From NCBI GenBank assembly GCA_017889545.1, contig JAGFZV010000001.1:124001-188000 (forward strand): a stretch of 64,000 nt of DNA. Reading direction: 5' to 3'. Both the position numbers and the translations under genes were made by a program. The notes below the pieces were generated by a model. The model was not told the DNA's origin. It made no database searches and saw only the letters and a list, made by a program, of their open reading frames with translations. Of this stretch, positions 50,088-58,991 are shown piece after piece. Every line of letters starts with the position of its first letter. Positions within the stretch are counted from its first letter, which is position 1. The DNA comes from Bacillota bacterium. GTDB lineage: Bacteria; Bacillota; Negativicutes; CTSoil-072.

Positions 50088-51341
50088 CTATACTGCTTTA
50101 GCATGTTCCTCTGATCTCTTGGTTTTTACCATTAAAGCAAATAGGGATGAAAGAAGTACGCCGGCAATCATAAATCCAAAGGTTGTGCCGAAACCGCCGC
50201 CGGAAGTTTGCACTAGAAACCCGATTATGAGCGGAGCCGATGCGCCGGCGATTTGCCCGCCGGTATTAATGATACTCATACCCCGCCCCGTGATTGATTT
50301 CGAAAGAGTAATCATCGGCAATGCCCAAAAAGCGCCAAAGGCAACACACAGGAAAAATCCGGCGCAAGTGAGCCATGCCACCAGCAAAGAAGGCGATTCT
50401 GTAACAAAGGTCAGATAAAGGAAAATGGCAGAGATCCATTGGCAGATAATGATTGGCGCTTTGCGGTTATTGGGAAAAATCTTATCCGAAAGCCACCCGC
50501 CGACAATATAACCAATCCCGCCGGCAAAAAATGGAAGCGAGGCGACAACGCCCATCTTCATCAGCGAAAAACCCCGAGCTTGGACCAAGTAGGTTGGAAG
50601 CCATGTTCTAAAACCCCAGATCCCGATGTCAAAAAGAAATAAAATCAGACAAGACTGCCAGACTGCAGGAACCCTAAGTACCTGCCACAAAGAATACTTC
50701 GCTTCCGAGAGTGTTTGCGGCGTAACTTCTTCGCGTATTTCCGCCAGTTCCTGAGCGGAAATTCCTTTCTTTTGCGCAGGATCATCGGTTAATGAGTACC
50801 AGATCCAGATGATCAGCACGATCCCGGGGAGTGCCATGAAATAAAAGGTTTCCCGCCATCCATAGGCAGATATAATTAATGCCGCTATGATTGGAGCAAG
50901 AGCCGGGCCCCAAGCGCTGCACGAGGTCATAATTGATACTGCTGTGCCGCGTTCTTTTTTGGGAAACCAGTTGGCAAGTGTTTGAAATGCCGCTGCAGGG
51001 AAAACGCCTTCACCCGCGCCAAATAACGCCCGCACTATAATCATGGAAACAAATGATCCTATCGCTCCAGTGAACACGGTAAACGCCGTCCACCAAGCTA
51101 TCCCCCATAGCATAATCTTACGGGGACCAAATTTATGAACTAATATACCACCCGGAATCTGGAGCGTGGTATAACCAATAAAAAATGCGCTCATCGCCGC
51201 TCCCATCTGTACCGGCGAAAGACCTAAGTCTTTCGCCATATAGGGGATCGCCGTGGAAATGATCATCCGGTCCAGCCCCATCACCACCGAAGAGAAAAAA
51301 ATGATACTTAACGCAATATAACGTGTTTTCCACTTAAACAT
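50088..51341 (-). CDS. MFS transporter (ACS-like)
   Basis: 417 aa with 12 membrane helices. Helix 1 MGLDRMIISTAIPYMAKDLG and the loop GGILVHKFGPRKIMLWG resemble the anion:cation symporter branch of the MFS, which takes up organic acids and sugar acids. It lies in the operon between the ferredoxin and the amino acid dehydrogenase and probably moves the substrate or product of the pathway. Confidence 0.87.
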   Translation of the reverse strand: MFKWKTRYIALSIIFFSSVVMGLDRMIISTAIPYMAKDLGLSPVQMGAAMSAFFIGYTTLQIPGGILVHKFGPRKIMLWGIAWWTAFTVFTGAIGSFVSMIIVRALFGAGEGVFPAAAFQTLANWFPKKERGTAVSIMTSCSAWGPALAPIIAALIISAYGWRETFYFMALPGIVLIIWIWYSLTDDPAQKKGISAQELAEIREEVTPQTLSEAKYSLWQVLRVPAVWQSCLILFLFDIGIWGFRTWLPTYLVQARGFSLMKMGVVASLPFFAGGIGYIVGGWLSDKIFPNNRKAPIIICQWISAIFLYLTFVTESPSLLVAWLTCAGFFLCVAFGAFWALPMITLSKSITGRGMSIINTGGQIAGASAPLIIGFLVQTSGGGFGTTFGFMIAGVLLSSLFALMVKTKRSEEHAKAV

Positions 51342-51400
51342 AGCCAGCCCTCCCTAAAAAATCTCGCTTTTGCTTTTCCTATCATCCCTGTATTTCAAAA

Positions 51401-51616
51401 TCATCTTACGAGATATGGCAATTGGATGGTAATGGCATTGAAGGGGCATTCATATTCACATACCCCGCAATACCAGCAATCTTTGTATTTCATATAGGGT
51501 ACCCCATCTTTATCCGGATGTAAACAATCCAATGGACAGCGGTCTATGCAAATTCCGCACCTTGCACACAATTCTTTGTTGACTTTCACCAATTCTTTAT
51601 CCACGATTTTTGACAT
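51401..51616 (-). CDS. 2[4Fe-4S] ferredoxin-type protein
   Basis: 71 aa with two cluster motifs: CARCGICIDRCPLDCL and CWYCGVCEYECPFNAI, each CxxCxxCxxxC. It resembles AprB-type small iron-sulfur subunits. Its ATG overlaps the stop codon of the flavoprotein gene (TAATG), so the two are probably made in equal amounts and form one enzyme. Confidence 0.93.
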   Translation of the reverse strand: MSKIVDKELVKVNKELCARCGICIDRCPLDCLHPDKDGVPYMKYKDCWYCGVCEYECPFNAITIQLPYLVR

Positions 51617-53268
51617 TACAGCACGCTCCTTTCAATATCCTGGAAGGAAACGAGTGTTTCACCAGGAATATTTCCCGCTTGAAGGATGATATGTTTTTTC
51701 CATTCCGCATCATTTTTTTCCGGATAATCGCTGCGATAATGATATGAACCCCAGCGGCTTTCCTTGCGGGCGTTCGAAGCAATTGCAGATAATTCAATGC
51801 AATAAATGATCGATTCAATTTCTAAAATTTTGGCCAATTCATGGAAATCGGCAGCCTTCAGCGCTTTTAATTCTTCTTTGAAATGCGTCATCCATTTAAT
51901 CGCATTTTTTAATTTCCATTCATTTTTTGGCGGAACGGCATAATCACCGGCAGTTTGTCGGACTTTTTGTTCGAATTCCGCTAGATCCAGCGGTGATGGT
52001 TCCTCGCTCAACGGTGAAAATACACGGTTCCTTTCCGCCGCAATCTGCGCTTGGGTCGCGCAGGGCCAATCCAGCGATACCGCGCGAGCTGCGGCTTTTT
52101 CCGCTGCAACTTCACCAAAAACAAAGGCCCCTGTAAGGTGCTGCCTGGGAACGGAAGCCGCATCCCCGGCAGCATAAAGCCCTTCTACGCTTGTTGCCGC
52201 ATGTTCATCAACTACAAGACCCGCTGAACCATGTCCGCCACACAGGAAGTATTCGGTCGGAAACAACTCTATCGGCTGTTTGCGGAAATCGATGCCGCGC
52301 TGTTCGAAAAAGCGTTTTTGAATTGGTCGTTCCGTCGTAAAGAGGATTTCCTCAATTTCTTTGATTTTTTCTTCCGGGAGATGATCCATTTTTATAAGGA
52401 CAGGTCCTCTGCCTTCATTAAACTCTCTTAACATGGCATGAACGCCAATATCGCCTTCATTATCAATCCGCTGCCCCAAACCATTAATAATATGAGCACC
52501 TCTTGTCAGCGTAATATATAAAAGCGGGCAAGCAATATCTTTAATCAGCGGGGCATTGCTTGTAAATTCAAAGCCGGTCAGTTTTGCCCCTGCACGATAG
52601 GCCATAGCCCAGCCGTCACCTGTGTTTCCGGGGTAATCGTAGGTTCCAAACGGATGTCCGGAGTGGGGCATCATGAAGCGCGAACAACCGCCATTAGTAA
52701 TGATTGTGGATTTTGCGCTGCAAACCACAAATTCGCCCGTTCGCAAGTTCAAACCGGTAGCGCCGGTGACCACATGTTCACTTTTCAGCAAAGAGGTCGC
52801 AATCGTTCTATTTACTACTTCAACGCCCAGAGATTCCGCTTTTTTCGCCAATATTACTTTTAAATCGGGCTCGTCCATTCCGGCGCAAAATTTGCCTTTG
52901 GGGTGAATTTTTAACATTTCGTAATTGCCATTTGCATCTTTGCGGAAACGCGCGCCCCAGCTTTCCAATTTTCGCATTAATTCATAGCTCCGCTGCGCCA
53001 TGACAAGGCTTGGTTTTTGATCGAGGATTCCATCGACCGTCGAACCAACAGTTTCAACATAGGCTTCCGGAGAATCACCGCCCGGGATGGAAACAATATT
53101 GAGCGCGTCCATCCCCATGGCAATAGTGCCGCCCCGTTTAAAATCTCCTTTTTCAAATACAACAACCTTTAGGCTCGGATTGATTTCTTTTGCCCGAATC
53201 GCCGCCATGCAACCGGCACTCCCGCCGCCAATAATTAATATATCCGCTTTCATCTCGTTGATAGTCAA
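51616..53268 (-). CDS. FAD-binding protein of the AprA/fumarate reductase flavoprotein family
   Basis: 550 aa soluble flavoprotein. The N-terminal FAD motif is DILIIGGGSAGCMAAIRAKE; YDYPGNTGDGWAMAYRAGAK and LYAAGDAASVPRQHLTGAFV are conserved in the family. The C-terminal helical region is as in AprA. No signal peptide is seen. A sulfur, amino acid or carboxylate-related oxidation or reduction is possible; AprA identity as adenylylsulfate reductase cannot be claimed because no sat or qmo genes are near. The TTG start has GGAGG seven bases upstream. A sigma-54 promoter lies about 130 bases before it. Confidence 0.85.
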   Translation of the reverse strand: MTINEMKADILIIGGGSAGCMAAIRAKEINPSLKVVVFEKGDFKRGGTIAMGMDALNIVSIPGGDSPEAYVETVGSTVDGILDQKPSLVMAQRSYELMRKLESWGARFRKDANGNYEMLKIHPKGKFCAGMDEPDLKVILAKKAESLGVEVVNRTIATSLLKSEHVVTGATGLNLRTGEFVVCSAKSTIITNGGCSRFMMPHSGHPFGTYDYPGNTGDGWAMAYRAGAKLTGFEFTSNAPLIKDIACPLLYITLTRGAHIINGLGQRIDNEGDIGVHAMLREFNEGRGPVLIKMDHLPEEKIKEIEEILFTTERPIQKRFFEQRGIDFRKQPIELFPTEYFLCGGHGSAGLVVDEHAATSVEGLYAAGDAASVPRQHLTGAFVFGEVAAEKAAARAVSLDWPCATQAQIAAERNRVFSPLSEEPSPLDLAEFEQKVRQTAGDYAVPPKNEWKLKNAIKWMTHFKEELKALKAADFHELAKILEIESIIYCIELSAIASNARKESRWGSYHYRSDYPEKNDAEWKKHIILQAGNIPGETLVSFQDIERSVL

Positions 53269-53365
53269 AAATATTCCTCCTTACAAAATATGATTTACTT
53301 AATTTTTGCCCTTTGTTCTAAATGAATTGCAGCAATCCCCCCAATTATTGACACAGTAGAATTCA

Positions 53366-53390
53366 TTAGATAATACTTCGACTAATCTAA
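53366..53390. promoter_or_regulatory. Dyad at the start site of the sigma-54 promoter
   Basis: TTAGAT (53366-53371) and ATCTAA (53385-53390) are inverted copies separated by 13 bases. They lie between the -12 element and the flavoprotein gene, across the expected start near 53384, where a repressor could act. No matching regulator is identified. Confidence 0.3.
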
Positions 53391-53395
53391 GATAA

Positions 53396-53411
53396 TGCAA
53401 ATGCTATGCCA
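53396..53411 (-). promoter_or_regulatory. Sigma-54 promoter of the flavoprotein-ferredoxin-MFS-dehydrogenase operon
   Basis: On the minus strand TGGCATAGCATTTGCA gives TGGCA(T)-N5-TTGCA with the correct -24/-12 spacing, a near-consensus sigma-54 site. It lies about 130 bases upstream of the flavoprotein start and downstream of the activator gene's terminator. The adjacent PrpR-type activator is the likely partner. Confidence 0.85.
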
Positions 53412-53421
53412 ACTGGTCAGC

Positions 53422-53460
53422 AAAAAAAAGATGGCTCCACTACTGCATTGGAGCCATCTT
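53422..53460 (-). terminator. Intrinsic terminator of the sigma-54 activator gene
   Basis: AAGATGGCTCCA pairs with TGGAGCCATCTT around nine bases, and on the minus strand a run of T follows (A-run at 53422-53429). It separates the activator gene from the sigma-54-dependent operon. Confidence 0.85.
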
Positions 53461-53489
53461 TCATCACTCAAGCGTTTTTTGCTCAGTTC

Positions 53490-53516
53490 AATTAATGAAC
53501 ATTCAGTTCATTAATT
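53490..53516. repeat. Hairpin spanning the stop codon of the sigma-54 activator gene
   Basis: AATTAATGAAC (53490-53500) pairs with GTTCATTAATT (53506-53516) around five bases and includes the TAA stop. It is a second hairpin before the terminator at 53422-53460 and may protect the mRNA end. Confidence 0.5.
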
Positions 53517-55457
53517 ATTGTTTTTCTCGTTCAACTTTGCATCGTTTAAAATGCTATCTAATTTTTTCCATAATGTTGTCCGGCTAATTTTCAGCTGTTT
53601 CGCCAAACGCACTTTGTTCCCGCGATACTTTCTATATAACTTCGCAATGATTTCTGCTTCCATCTCCTCCATCGATCCAATTTGCACAAAAAAGCCGTTA
53701 TTTTCATTGTCCTCATTCTCTATTCTTTCTTCTTCGAGAAGCTCTGCGATTAGATTGTTTTTTACACTTTCCAAAGGAACAGAAGGTATCCTGGAAAGAG
53801 CTGCCGTTTTTTCGGCAAAGTGCTCTAATTCTCGAACATTACCTGGCCAGGAATAGTCGGATAGAGTTTGTGAGAAATATGGGTCTAGAATGGTTTCGAT
53901 GGTATGCACGCTCACTTTCATCAAGCGCAGAAAATAACGATAAAGATGAATAATATCTTCTTTTCTTTCCCGGAGCGGCGGTAATTTTAAGCTTAGAACG
54001 TTCAACCGGTAAAATAAGTCCGGCCGAAAAAGCCCATCAGCGCTGGATTTGCGTAAATCCTGATTGGAAGCTGCAATAATCCGCACATCCAAAGGAAGCA
54101 TTTGATCTCCACCGACACGCATAACCTCTTTTTCTTCTACCACTCGCAACAGCCGAGCTTGCATGTGCAGACTAGTTCCAGCAATTTCATCCAAAAAAAT
54201 GGTTCCTTTATGAGCTAGCTCAAACAATCCCTGTTTACCACGCCGTCTTGCGCCCGTAAACGCACCTTCTTCATAGCCGAACAATTCACTCTCCAAAAGA
54301 CTTTCCGGAAGAGCGCTGCAATTGACAGCGACAAATGGTCCTGACGCTCTGTTGCTTGCCAAATGAATTCCTTGCGCTAATAATCCTTTTCCTGTACCCG
54401 TTTCTCCAATGATAAGAATGGTTGAATCCGTACTTGCATACTGTTTTGCAGCAACGATCGTGTCTTTGAATTTTTTCGACTTACTAAAAAGATTATCCAT
54501 CGCGTATTTGGCAACAAACCCTTTTTTATGGATTTCTTTTCTCACTTTTGCTTCAATTTCTTGCAGCTTGTTTATCTCTTGGTATGTCGATACAACGCCC
54601 ACAACACGATCATTCACAAGAATCGGGACTCGGTTATTTACAGCTTTTACTGAGTCAAACGTTACAATTTCTCCAAAGGTGCTTTTGGCTGTTTGTAAAT
54701 TTTCCAATATTGGGCTATCAGGAAGATATTGCTCAATCGACTTTCCTATAATTTCATCTTTCTTAATGCCTGTTATTTCTTCTGCCGCCGAATTAAATAC
54801 AGTAACGATTTTTTGTTCATCGATCGACACAATTCCATTTTGCTCTAAGTTTAGAATGATTTTAAGCCGTTCTGCCTCTGCTTGTTTTTCACGGCTTACT
54901 CGAACGGTTTCTTTGGCTTTCTCAATACTTTCGATAATCGTTTCTTTTCCGGTAAGTAGTTTTGCGCACCGTATGCCAAACTGCGGTGCCGCTTCTGCCG
55001 TAATTGTTCCTCCGACAACCACTTTTATCCCTAATGAAACGGCTGAGGAAACTTCTTTATATATATCCTCGCGGTTATTGCACATGTTCGAAATCCAAAC
55101 AGAAATGTCTAAAAAATTTTCAATCTCGGCTTTATCAAATGATAATTGCCAAGAAGTGATCAAGCCAATTGTTGAGTCATATAGTTTTGCTTCTGCAAAT
55201 GCTTTGAAAAGATCGTATCCTGATGGATCGCAGCGGATAACTGGAATATTTGTTTTTGACCGTAACATGTTTACCATTGGCCCACGGGTAATAATGGCGT
55301 CAAAGCCTTGTTTCTCAATTTCATCAATCCCTGGATAATTTTCTACGCCCGTAAAAACCATGATATCTTCATCCTGTTCTTCAGCAACTTTTCGAACAGT
55401 TTCAGCCAATTCATGAAACGGAGCCAAAAACGCTATTTTTTGTCTCACCGTTTTCAT
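53511..55457 (-). CDS. Sigma-54-dependent activator with PrpR-type N-terminal sensor
   Basis: 648 aa from ATG 55457 (AAGGG upstream; frame to 55490). Residues about 1-180 are a PrpR N-terminal sensor-like domain (KIAFLAPFHELAETVRKVAE, GFDAIITRGPMVNMLRSKTN, IPVIRCDPSGYDLFKAFAEA). A PAS-like domain follows (about 190-310). Residues about 320-560 are the AAA+ domain, with Walker A GETGTGKGLLA, the sigma-54 contact loop GAFTGARRRGKQ and Walker B IFLDEIAG. A Fis-type helix-turn-helix is at the end (GNKVRLAKQLKISRTTLW). It should activate the adjacent sigma-54 promoter; the ligand is unknown. Confidence 0.92.
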   Translation of the reverse strand: MKTVRQKIAFLAPFHELAETVRKVAEEQDEDIMVFTGVENYPGIDEIEKQGFDAIITRGPMVNMLRSKTNIPVIRCDPSGYDLFKAFAEAKLYDSTIGLITSWQLSFDKAEIENFLDISVWISNMCNNREDIYKEVSSAVSLGIKVVVGGTITAEAAPQFGIRCAKLLTGKETIIESIEKAKETVRVSREKQAEAERLKIILNLEQNGIVSIDEQKIVTVFNSAAEEITGIKKDEIIGKSIEQYLPDSPILENLQTAKSTFGEIVTFDSVKAVNNRVPILVNDRVVGVVSTYQEINKLQEIEAKVRKEIHKKGFVAKYAMDNLFSKSKKFKDTIVAAKQYASTDSTILIIGETGTGKGLLAQGIHLASNRASGPFVAVNCSALPESLLESELFGYEEGAFTGARRRGKQGLFELAHKGTIFLDEIAGTSLHMQARLLRVVEEKEVMRVGGDQMLPLDVRIIAASNQDLRKSSADGLFRPDLFYRLNVLSLKLPPLRERKEDIIHLYRYFLRLMKVSVHTIETILDPYFSQTLSDYSWPGNVRELEHFAEKTAALSRIPSVPLESVKNNLIAELLEEERIENEDNENNGFFVQIGSMEEMEAEIIAKLYRKYRGNKVRLAKQLKISRTTLWKKLDSILNDAKLNEKNNN

Positions 55458-55499
55458 CACCAACCCTTCTTCACCAGTTACGCAAAACAATTACTCGTC

Positions 55500-55540
55500 A
55501 AAAACGCCTCTTTTGCCCTATGGCCAAAAGAGGCGTTTTT
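55500..55540. terminator. Bidirectional terminator after prs
   Basis: AAAAACGCCTCTTTTG pairs with CAAAAGAGGCGTTTTT, and both strands end in T-runs. It lies between the prs stop (55569) and the activator gene, and marks one edge of the accessory region. Confidence 0.85.
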
Positions 55541-55568
55541 CATATCTTAGTGTCTTGATGCCTGTTAA

Positions 55569-56519
55569 TCAAACGTCAAACAGTTTGCTGACGGATAGTT
55601 CGCCAAAAATACGGATAATTGCTTCACCCAACAGCGGTGCTACTGACAATACGGTGATTTTGGGAGTTCTCTTTTCCGGTGCAAGAGGAATGGTATTCGT
55701 AACAATCAATTCGCGGATATTCGAAGCCTCAATGCGCTGCACGGCAGGATCGCTTAATACGGCGTGTGTACAGCAAGCATATACCTCTTTTGCTCCAGCC
55801 GCTTCAAGCGCTCTCGCAGCTTCCGTCAAAGAGCCCGCAGTATCGACAATATCATCTACCAGAACAGCAGTCTTGCCTGCTACACTGCCGATTAAATTCA
55901 TGACTTCCGCAACACCCGGAGCCGGACGGCGTTTTTCGATGATCGCAATCGGCGCCTGCAGCCGGTCAGCCAGTTGCCGGGTACGCGTCACTCCGCCCAA
56001 GTCAGGCGATACGACCACTAAATCTTCGATTTTCTTCGATACAAGGTAATCAGCGAGGATAGGCACCCCCGGCAGATGATCCACCGGAATATCGAAGAAG
56101 CCCTGGATCTGGCCGGCATGCAAGTCCATTGTCACCATGCGGGTAACACCGGCGATGGTCATCAAGTCCGCCATGAGTTTTGCGGAAATTGGTTCACGGC
56201 CTCTGGTTTTTCTGTCTTGACGGGCATACCCGTAATAAGGAAGAACCGCAGTGATATGGCGGGCGGAAGCCCGTTTCATGGCATCTGCCATAATTAATAG
56301 TTCCATGATATTATCGTTGACCGGCTGACAGGTCGGCTGCACAATAAAAATATCCTTGCCTCGAACGCTTTCATCAATCATAACCTGAATTTCCCCATTG
56401 TTAAAACGGCCGACAAAAGCATCTCCCAGGCCAATTCCCAGGTGATCAGCAATTTCCTTGGCTAGTGCAGGGTTCGCATTCCCTGTAAAAATTCGCAGTC
56501 GTTTGTTATCATCCAACAC
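55569..56519 (-). CDS. prs: Ribose-phosphate pyrophosphokinase
   Basis: Makes PRPP from ribose 5-phosphate and ATP, 316 aa. [56 protein letters not shown] and [11 protein letters not shown]-type PRPP loop sequence ([16 protein letters not shown]) are clear. It follows glmU by 17 bases in the purR-glmU-prs order of Firmicutes. Confidence 0.97.
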   Translation of the reverse strand: MLDDNKRLRIFTGNANPALAKEIADHLGIGLGDAFVGRFNNGEIQVMIDESVRGKDIFIVQPTCQPVNDNIMELLIMADAMKRASARHITAVLPYYGYARQDRKTRGREPISAKLMADLMTIAGVTRMVTMDLHAGQIQGFFDIPVDHLPGVPILADYLVSKKIEDLVVVSPDLGGVTRTRQLADRLQAPIAIIEKRRPAPGVAEVMNLIGSVAGKTAVLVDDIVDTAGSLTEAARALEAAGAKEVYACCTHAVLSDPAVQRIEASNIRELIVTNTIPLAPEKRTPKITVLSVAPLLGEAIIRIFGELSVSKLFDV

Positions 56520-56536
56520 GTTTTATGACCTCCATA

Positions 56537-57904
56537 TTACTTTATCCGTTTATCAACCCAGCCGGTAAGATTGGTCTGGCGGGCCCTTGCCACGCCAAGC
56601 GCATGCGCCGGCACTTCTTTGGTTATCGTTGATCCGGCGCCAACATAAGCGCCTTTACACACCGTAACCGGAGCTACCAAATTGGAATTACAGCCAATAA
56701 ACGCGTCATCTTCGATCGTGGTGCGGTGTTTTTTCAGACCGTCATAGTTGACGGTAACCGTTCCGCAGCCAATATTCACCCGTTCACCTATATCCGTGTC
56801 ACCGATATAGCTCAGGTGCGGCAGTTTGCTGTTCGCGCCGACATGAGAGTTTTTCACTTCTACGAAGTTGCCGACTTTCACGCCCGGTCCCAAGTCCGCT
56901 CCCGGACGAAGATGGACATATGGCCCTAACGTTGCATGATCGCCTACATGGCAATCGTGCCCGTAGGAAAAGTGGATCGTCGTGTCATCGCCGATTACCG
57001 CATTCTGCAAGCGGGTATTCGGCCCAATTTGGCAATTTGCACCAATTACCGTGCTGCCTTCCAGCCAAGTAAACGGATAAATCACCGTATCCGGTCCTAC
57101 ACTGACTCCGGCATCAACAAAGGTACTGGCAGGATCCATAATGGTAACGCCATTATCCATCAATTCGGTTAATGTCCGGCTGCGCAAGATTTTTTCCGCC
57201 TCAGCTAACTGAACACGAGAATTGATTCCCAACATCTCTTGATTATCCCCAACCGGTACTGCGCCTACGCGGCTTCCATCAGCAACCAAAATCTCCAGGA
57301 CATCTGTGAGATAGTACTCGCCCTGTTGATTTTCACAGGTTATTTGATCCAATGCGGAAAACAGCGCCGCCTTTTGAAAACAATAGATACCGGTATTGAC
57401 TTCATCGCAAGCCAATTCAGCGAGACTAGCGTCTTTTTGCTCCACAATTCGCAAAACCTGTCCTTTGTCATCTCGGATTACCCGTCCATATCCGGTTGGA
57501 TTTGGCAGACGCGCTGTCAATACAGTCGCTTCCGCTTGATTTTGGCAATGCGCCTGGAATAATGCTTTCAAGGTTTCGCTGCGCAATAATGGCGTGTCGC
57601 CGCAGAGAACCAGAATGGTTCCGGAAAAATCACCAATTGCTTTTTTCGCCTGCAGTATCGCGTGACCTGTTCCCAACTGCTGTTCCTGCACCGCATATTC
57701 TGTTTGATCGCCAAGACAATCACGAACCTGATCGGCGCCAAAACCGATCACGACAATATTTTGGGCTGCACCGGCTTTTACTGCGGCGTCGATGACATGC
57801 TGCACCATTGGCCGTCCGCCGACTTGGTGCAATACTTTGGGCAAAGCGGATTTCATCCGGGTCCCCTTGCCGGCAGCCAAGATCACTGCCATTAAATCTG
57901 ACAT
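56537..57904 (-). CDS. glmU: Bifunctional UDP-GlcNAc pyrophosphorylase / glucosamine-1-phosphate acetyltransferase
   Basis: Makes UDP-GlcNAc, 455 aa. The N-terminal uridyltransferase has VILAAGKGTRMKSALPKVLH and the C-terminal left-handed beta-helix carries hexapeptide repeats and the acetyltransferase site region (VNYDGLKKHRTTIEDDAFIG). The spoVG gene found before glmU in Bacillus is absent from the 105-base gap to purR. Confidence 0.97.
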   Translation of the reverse strand: MSDLMAVILAAGKGTRMKSALPKVLHQVGGRPMVQHVIDAAVKAGAAQNIVVIGFGADQVRDCLGDQTEYAVQEQQLGTGHAILQAKKAIGDFSGTILVLCGDTPLLRSETLKALFQAHCQNQAEATVLTARLPNPTGYGRVIRDDKGQVLRIVEQKDASLAELACDEVNTGIYCFQKAALFSALDQITCENQQGEYYLTDVLEILVADGSRVGAVPVGDNQEMLGINSRVQLAEAEKILRSRTLTELMDNGVTIMDPASTFVDAGVSVGPDTVIYPFTWLEGSTVIGANCQIGPNTRLQNAVIGDDTTIHFSYGHDCHVGDHATLGPYVHLRPGADLGPGVKVGNFVEVKNSHVGANSKLPHLSYIGDTDIGERVNIGCGTVTVNYDGLKKHRTTIEDDAFIGCNSNLVAPVTVCKGAYVGAGSTITKEVPAHALGVARARQTNLTGWVDKRIK

Positions 57905-58009
57905 GGATGTTCCTCCTATTCATAAAGTGTGAACCAGTAATCAAAACATTACGGACCTAATTTAATTCGACATGGAAAAAATTCTTCCTTCCCATTGCTG
58001 TAAAAATCT

Positions 58010-58828
58010 CTAACCACCCATTAACGCCGGACGGATATCGACCTTCTTGACCTGCTCATCTACCGAATGCAAAATCAATAACGGCTGATAACCGGCAATC
58101 AATTTCTTCTCCGGTTCGGCCGTTGCGACCAAAACACCCGTACCTACTACTTCAGCGCCAAATTCATGCGCCAATTCAACCATGCCCAGTGCCGTTCCGC
58201 CGGCTTTCATGAAATCATCAATAATCAGGATGCGCGCCTTTGACGGCAAAGCGCGCCGCGGCAGTGACATCGTCTGAATACGGCGGGAAGAACCGCTGAC
58301 ATAGTTAATGCTAACCGCAGATCCTTCTGTGACCCGGCTGCCATGCCTCACTGTGATCAATGGAACGTCAAAAGCGCGGGCCGTCATAAAGGCCAGAGGA
58401 ATTCCCTTTGTCTCGATCGTCATGATATAGTCAGGCGCCAAATGGCGAAACTGAACCATAAACAGTTCCCCAACCTTTTCCATCCAGTGTGCCGTATACA
58501 AAATATCCGACATGTACAGATAACCGCCCGGGATAATCCGTTCCGGCGCCGACAAGCGCGCAGCCAGTTCCGTCAATAACTCATGGATAGCAGACGGTGA
58601 AGGGCTTGGTAAATAACGGACCCCGCCGGATGCGCCGGCTATCGTTTCCAACGTTCCCAGCCCATACTTCTGCAACACTTGGCGAACAACCAGCATATCC
58701 TCACTCAATGTTGATTTTGCAACATCAAACAATTCACTGAAATAACTAAAAGGAAACAAGCGATGCGGCCGCTGGGATAAAATTTTGGTTAAAGCAACAA
58801 TCCGTTCCAATTTACGGACTTTCTCCAT
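58010..58828 (-). CDS. purR: Pur operon repressor
   Basis: 272 aa. An N-terminal winged helix (ERIVALTKILSQRPHRLFPF, FDVAKSTLSEDMLVVRQVL) is joined to a PRT domain with PRPP loop ILIIDDFMKAGGTALGMVEL. It represses purine genes; PRPP releases it. GGAGG lies before the ATG. Its position before glmU and prs matches Bacillus purR. Confidence 0.93.
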   Translation of the reverse strand: MEKVRKLERIVALTKILSQRPHRLFPFSYFSELFDVAKSTLSEDMLVVRQVLQKYGLGTLETIAGASGGVRYLPSPSPSAIHELLTELAARLSAPERIIPGGYLYMSDILYTAHWMEKVGELFMVQFRHLAPDYIMTIETKGIPLAFMTARAFDVPLITVRHGSRVTEGSAVSINYVSGSSRRIQTMSLPRRALPSKARILIIDDFMKAGGTALGMVELAHEFGAEVVGTGVLVATAEPEKKLIAGYQPLLILHSVDEQVKKVDIRPALMGG

Positions 58829-58925
58829 GGTTTAAACCTCCGAACGTTTTCATGACTTTAGACATTTTTATTCACATTCTCTTTTAAATTATTTTTTCCT
58901 GCTTATATGAAAAATTCAGCGCAAT

Positions 58926-58981
58926 GGAAAAATAAATACGGCACAGGAGATACGGGCGCACGCCGTGTATTTCCATGCCGT
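58926..58981 (-). terminator. Terminator after the nucleotidyltransferase gene
   Basis: ACGGCA and TGCCGT (58938-58943 and 58976-58981) close a longer imperfect stem; the minus strand continues ATTTATTTTTCC. It separates this gene from purR. Confidence 0.75.
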
Positions 58982-58991
58982 CTTAATCCTT

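Noticed and set aside
51401-53268. Adenylylsulfate reductase (AprAB) of sulfate reduction
   Set aside because: The pair resembles AprAB in size and order, but there is no sat, qmo or dsr gene near, and the neighbours are amino acid and transport genes.
54409-55338. 309-codon plus-strand frame
   Set aside because: It is antisense to the sigma-54 activator gene, whose domains are all recognisable, so it is a shadow.
58838-58848. PurBox (CCGAAC core) upstream of purR
   Set aside because: Only one copy is present, and it overlaps the GGAGG ribosome site of purR; functional PurBoxes are paired inverted sites.
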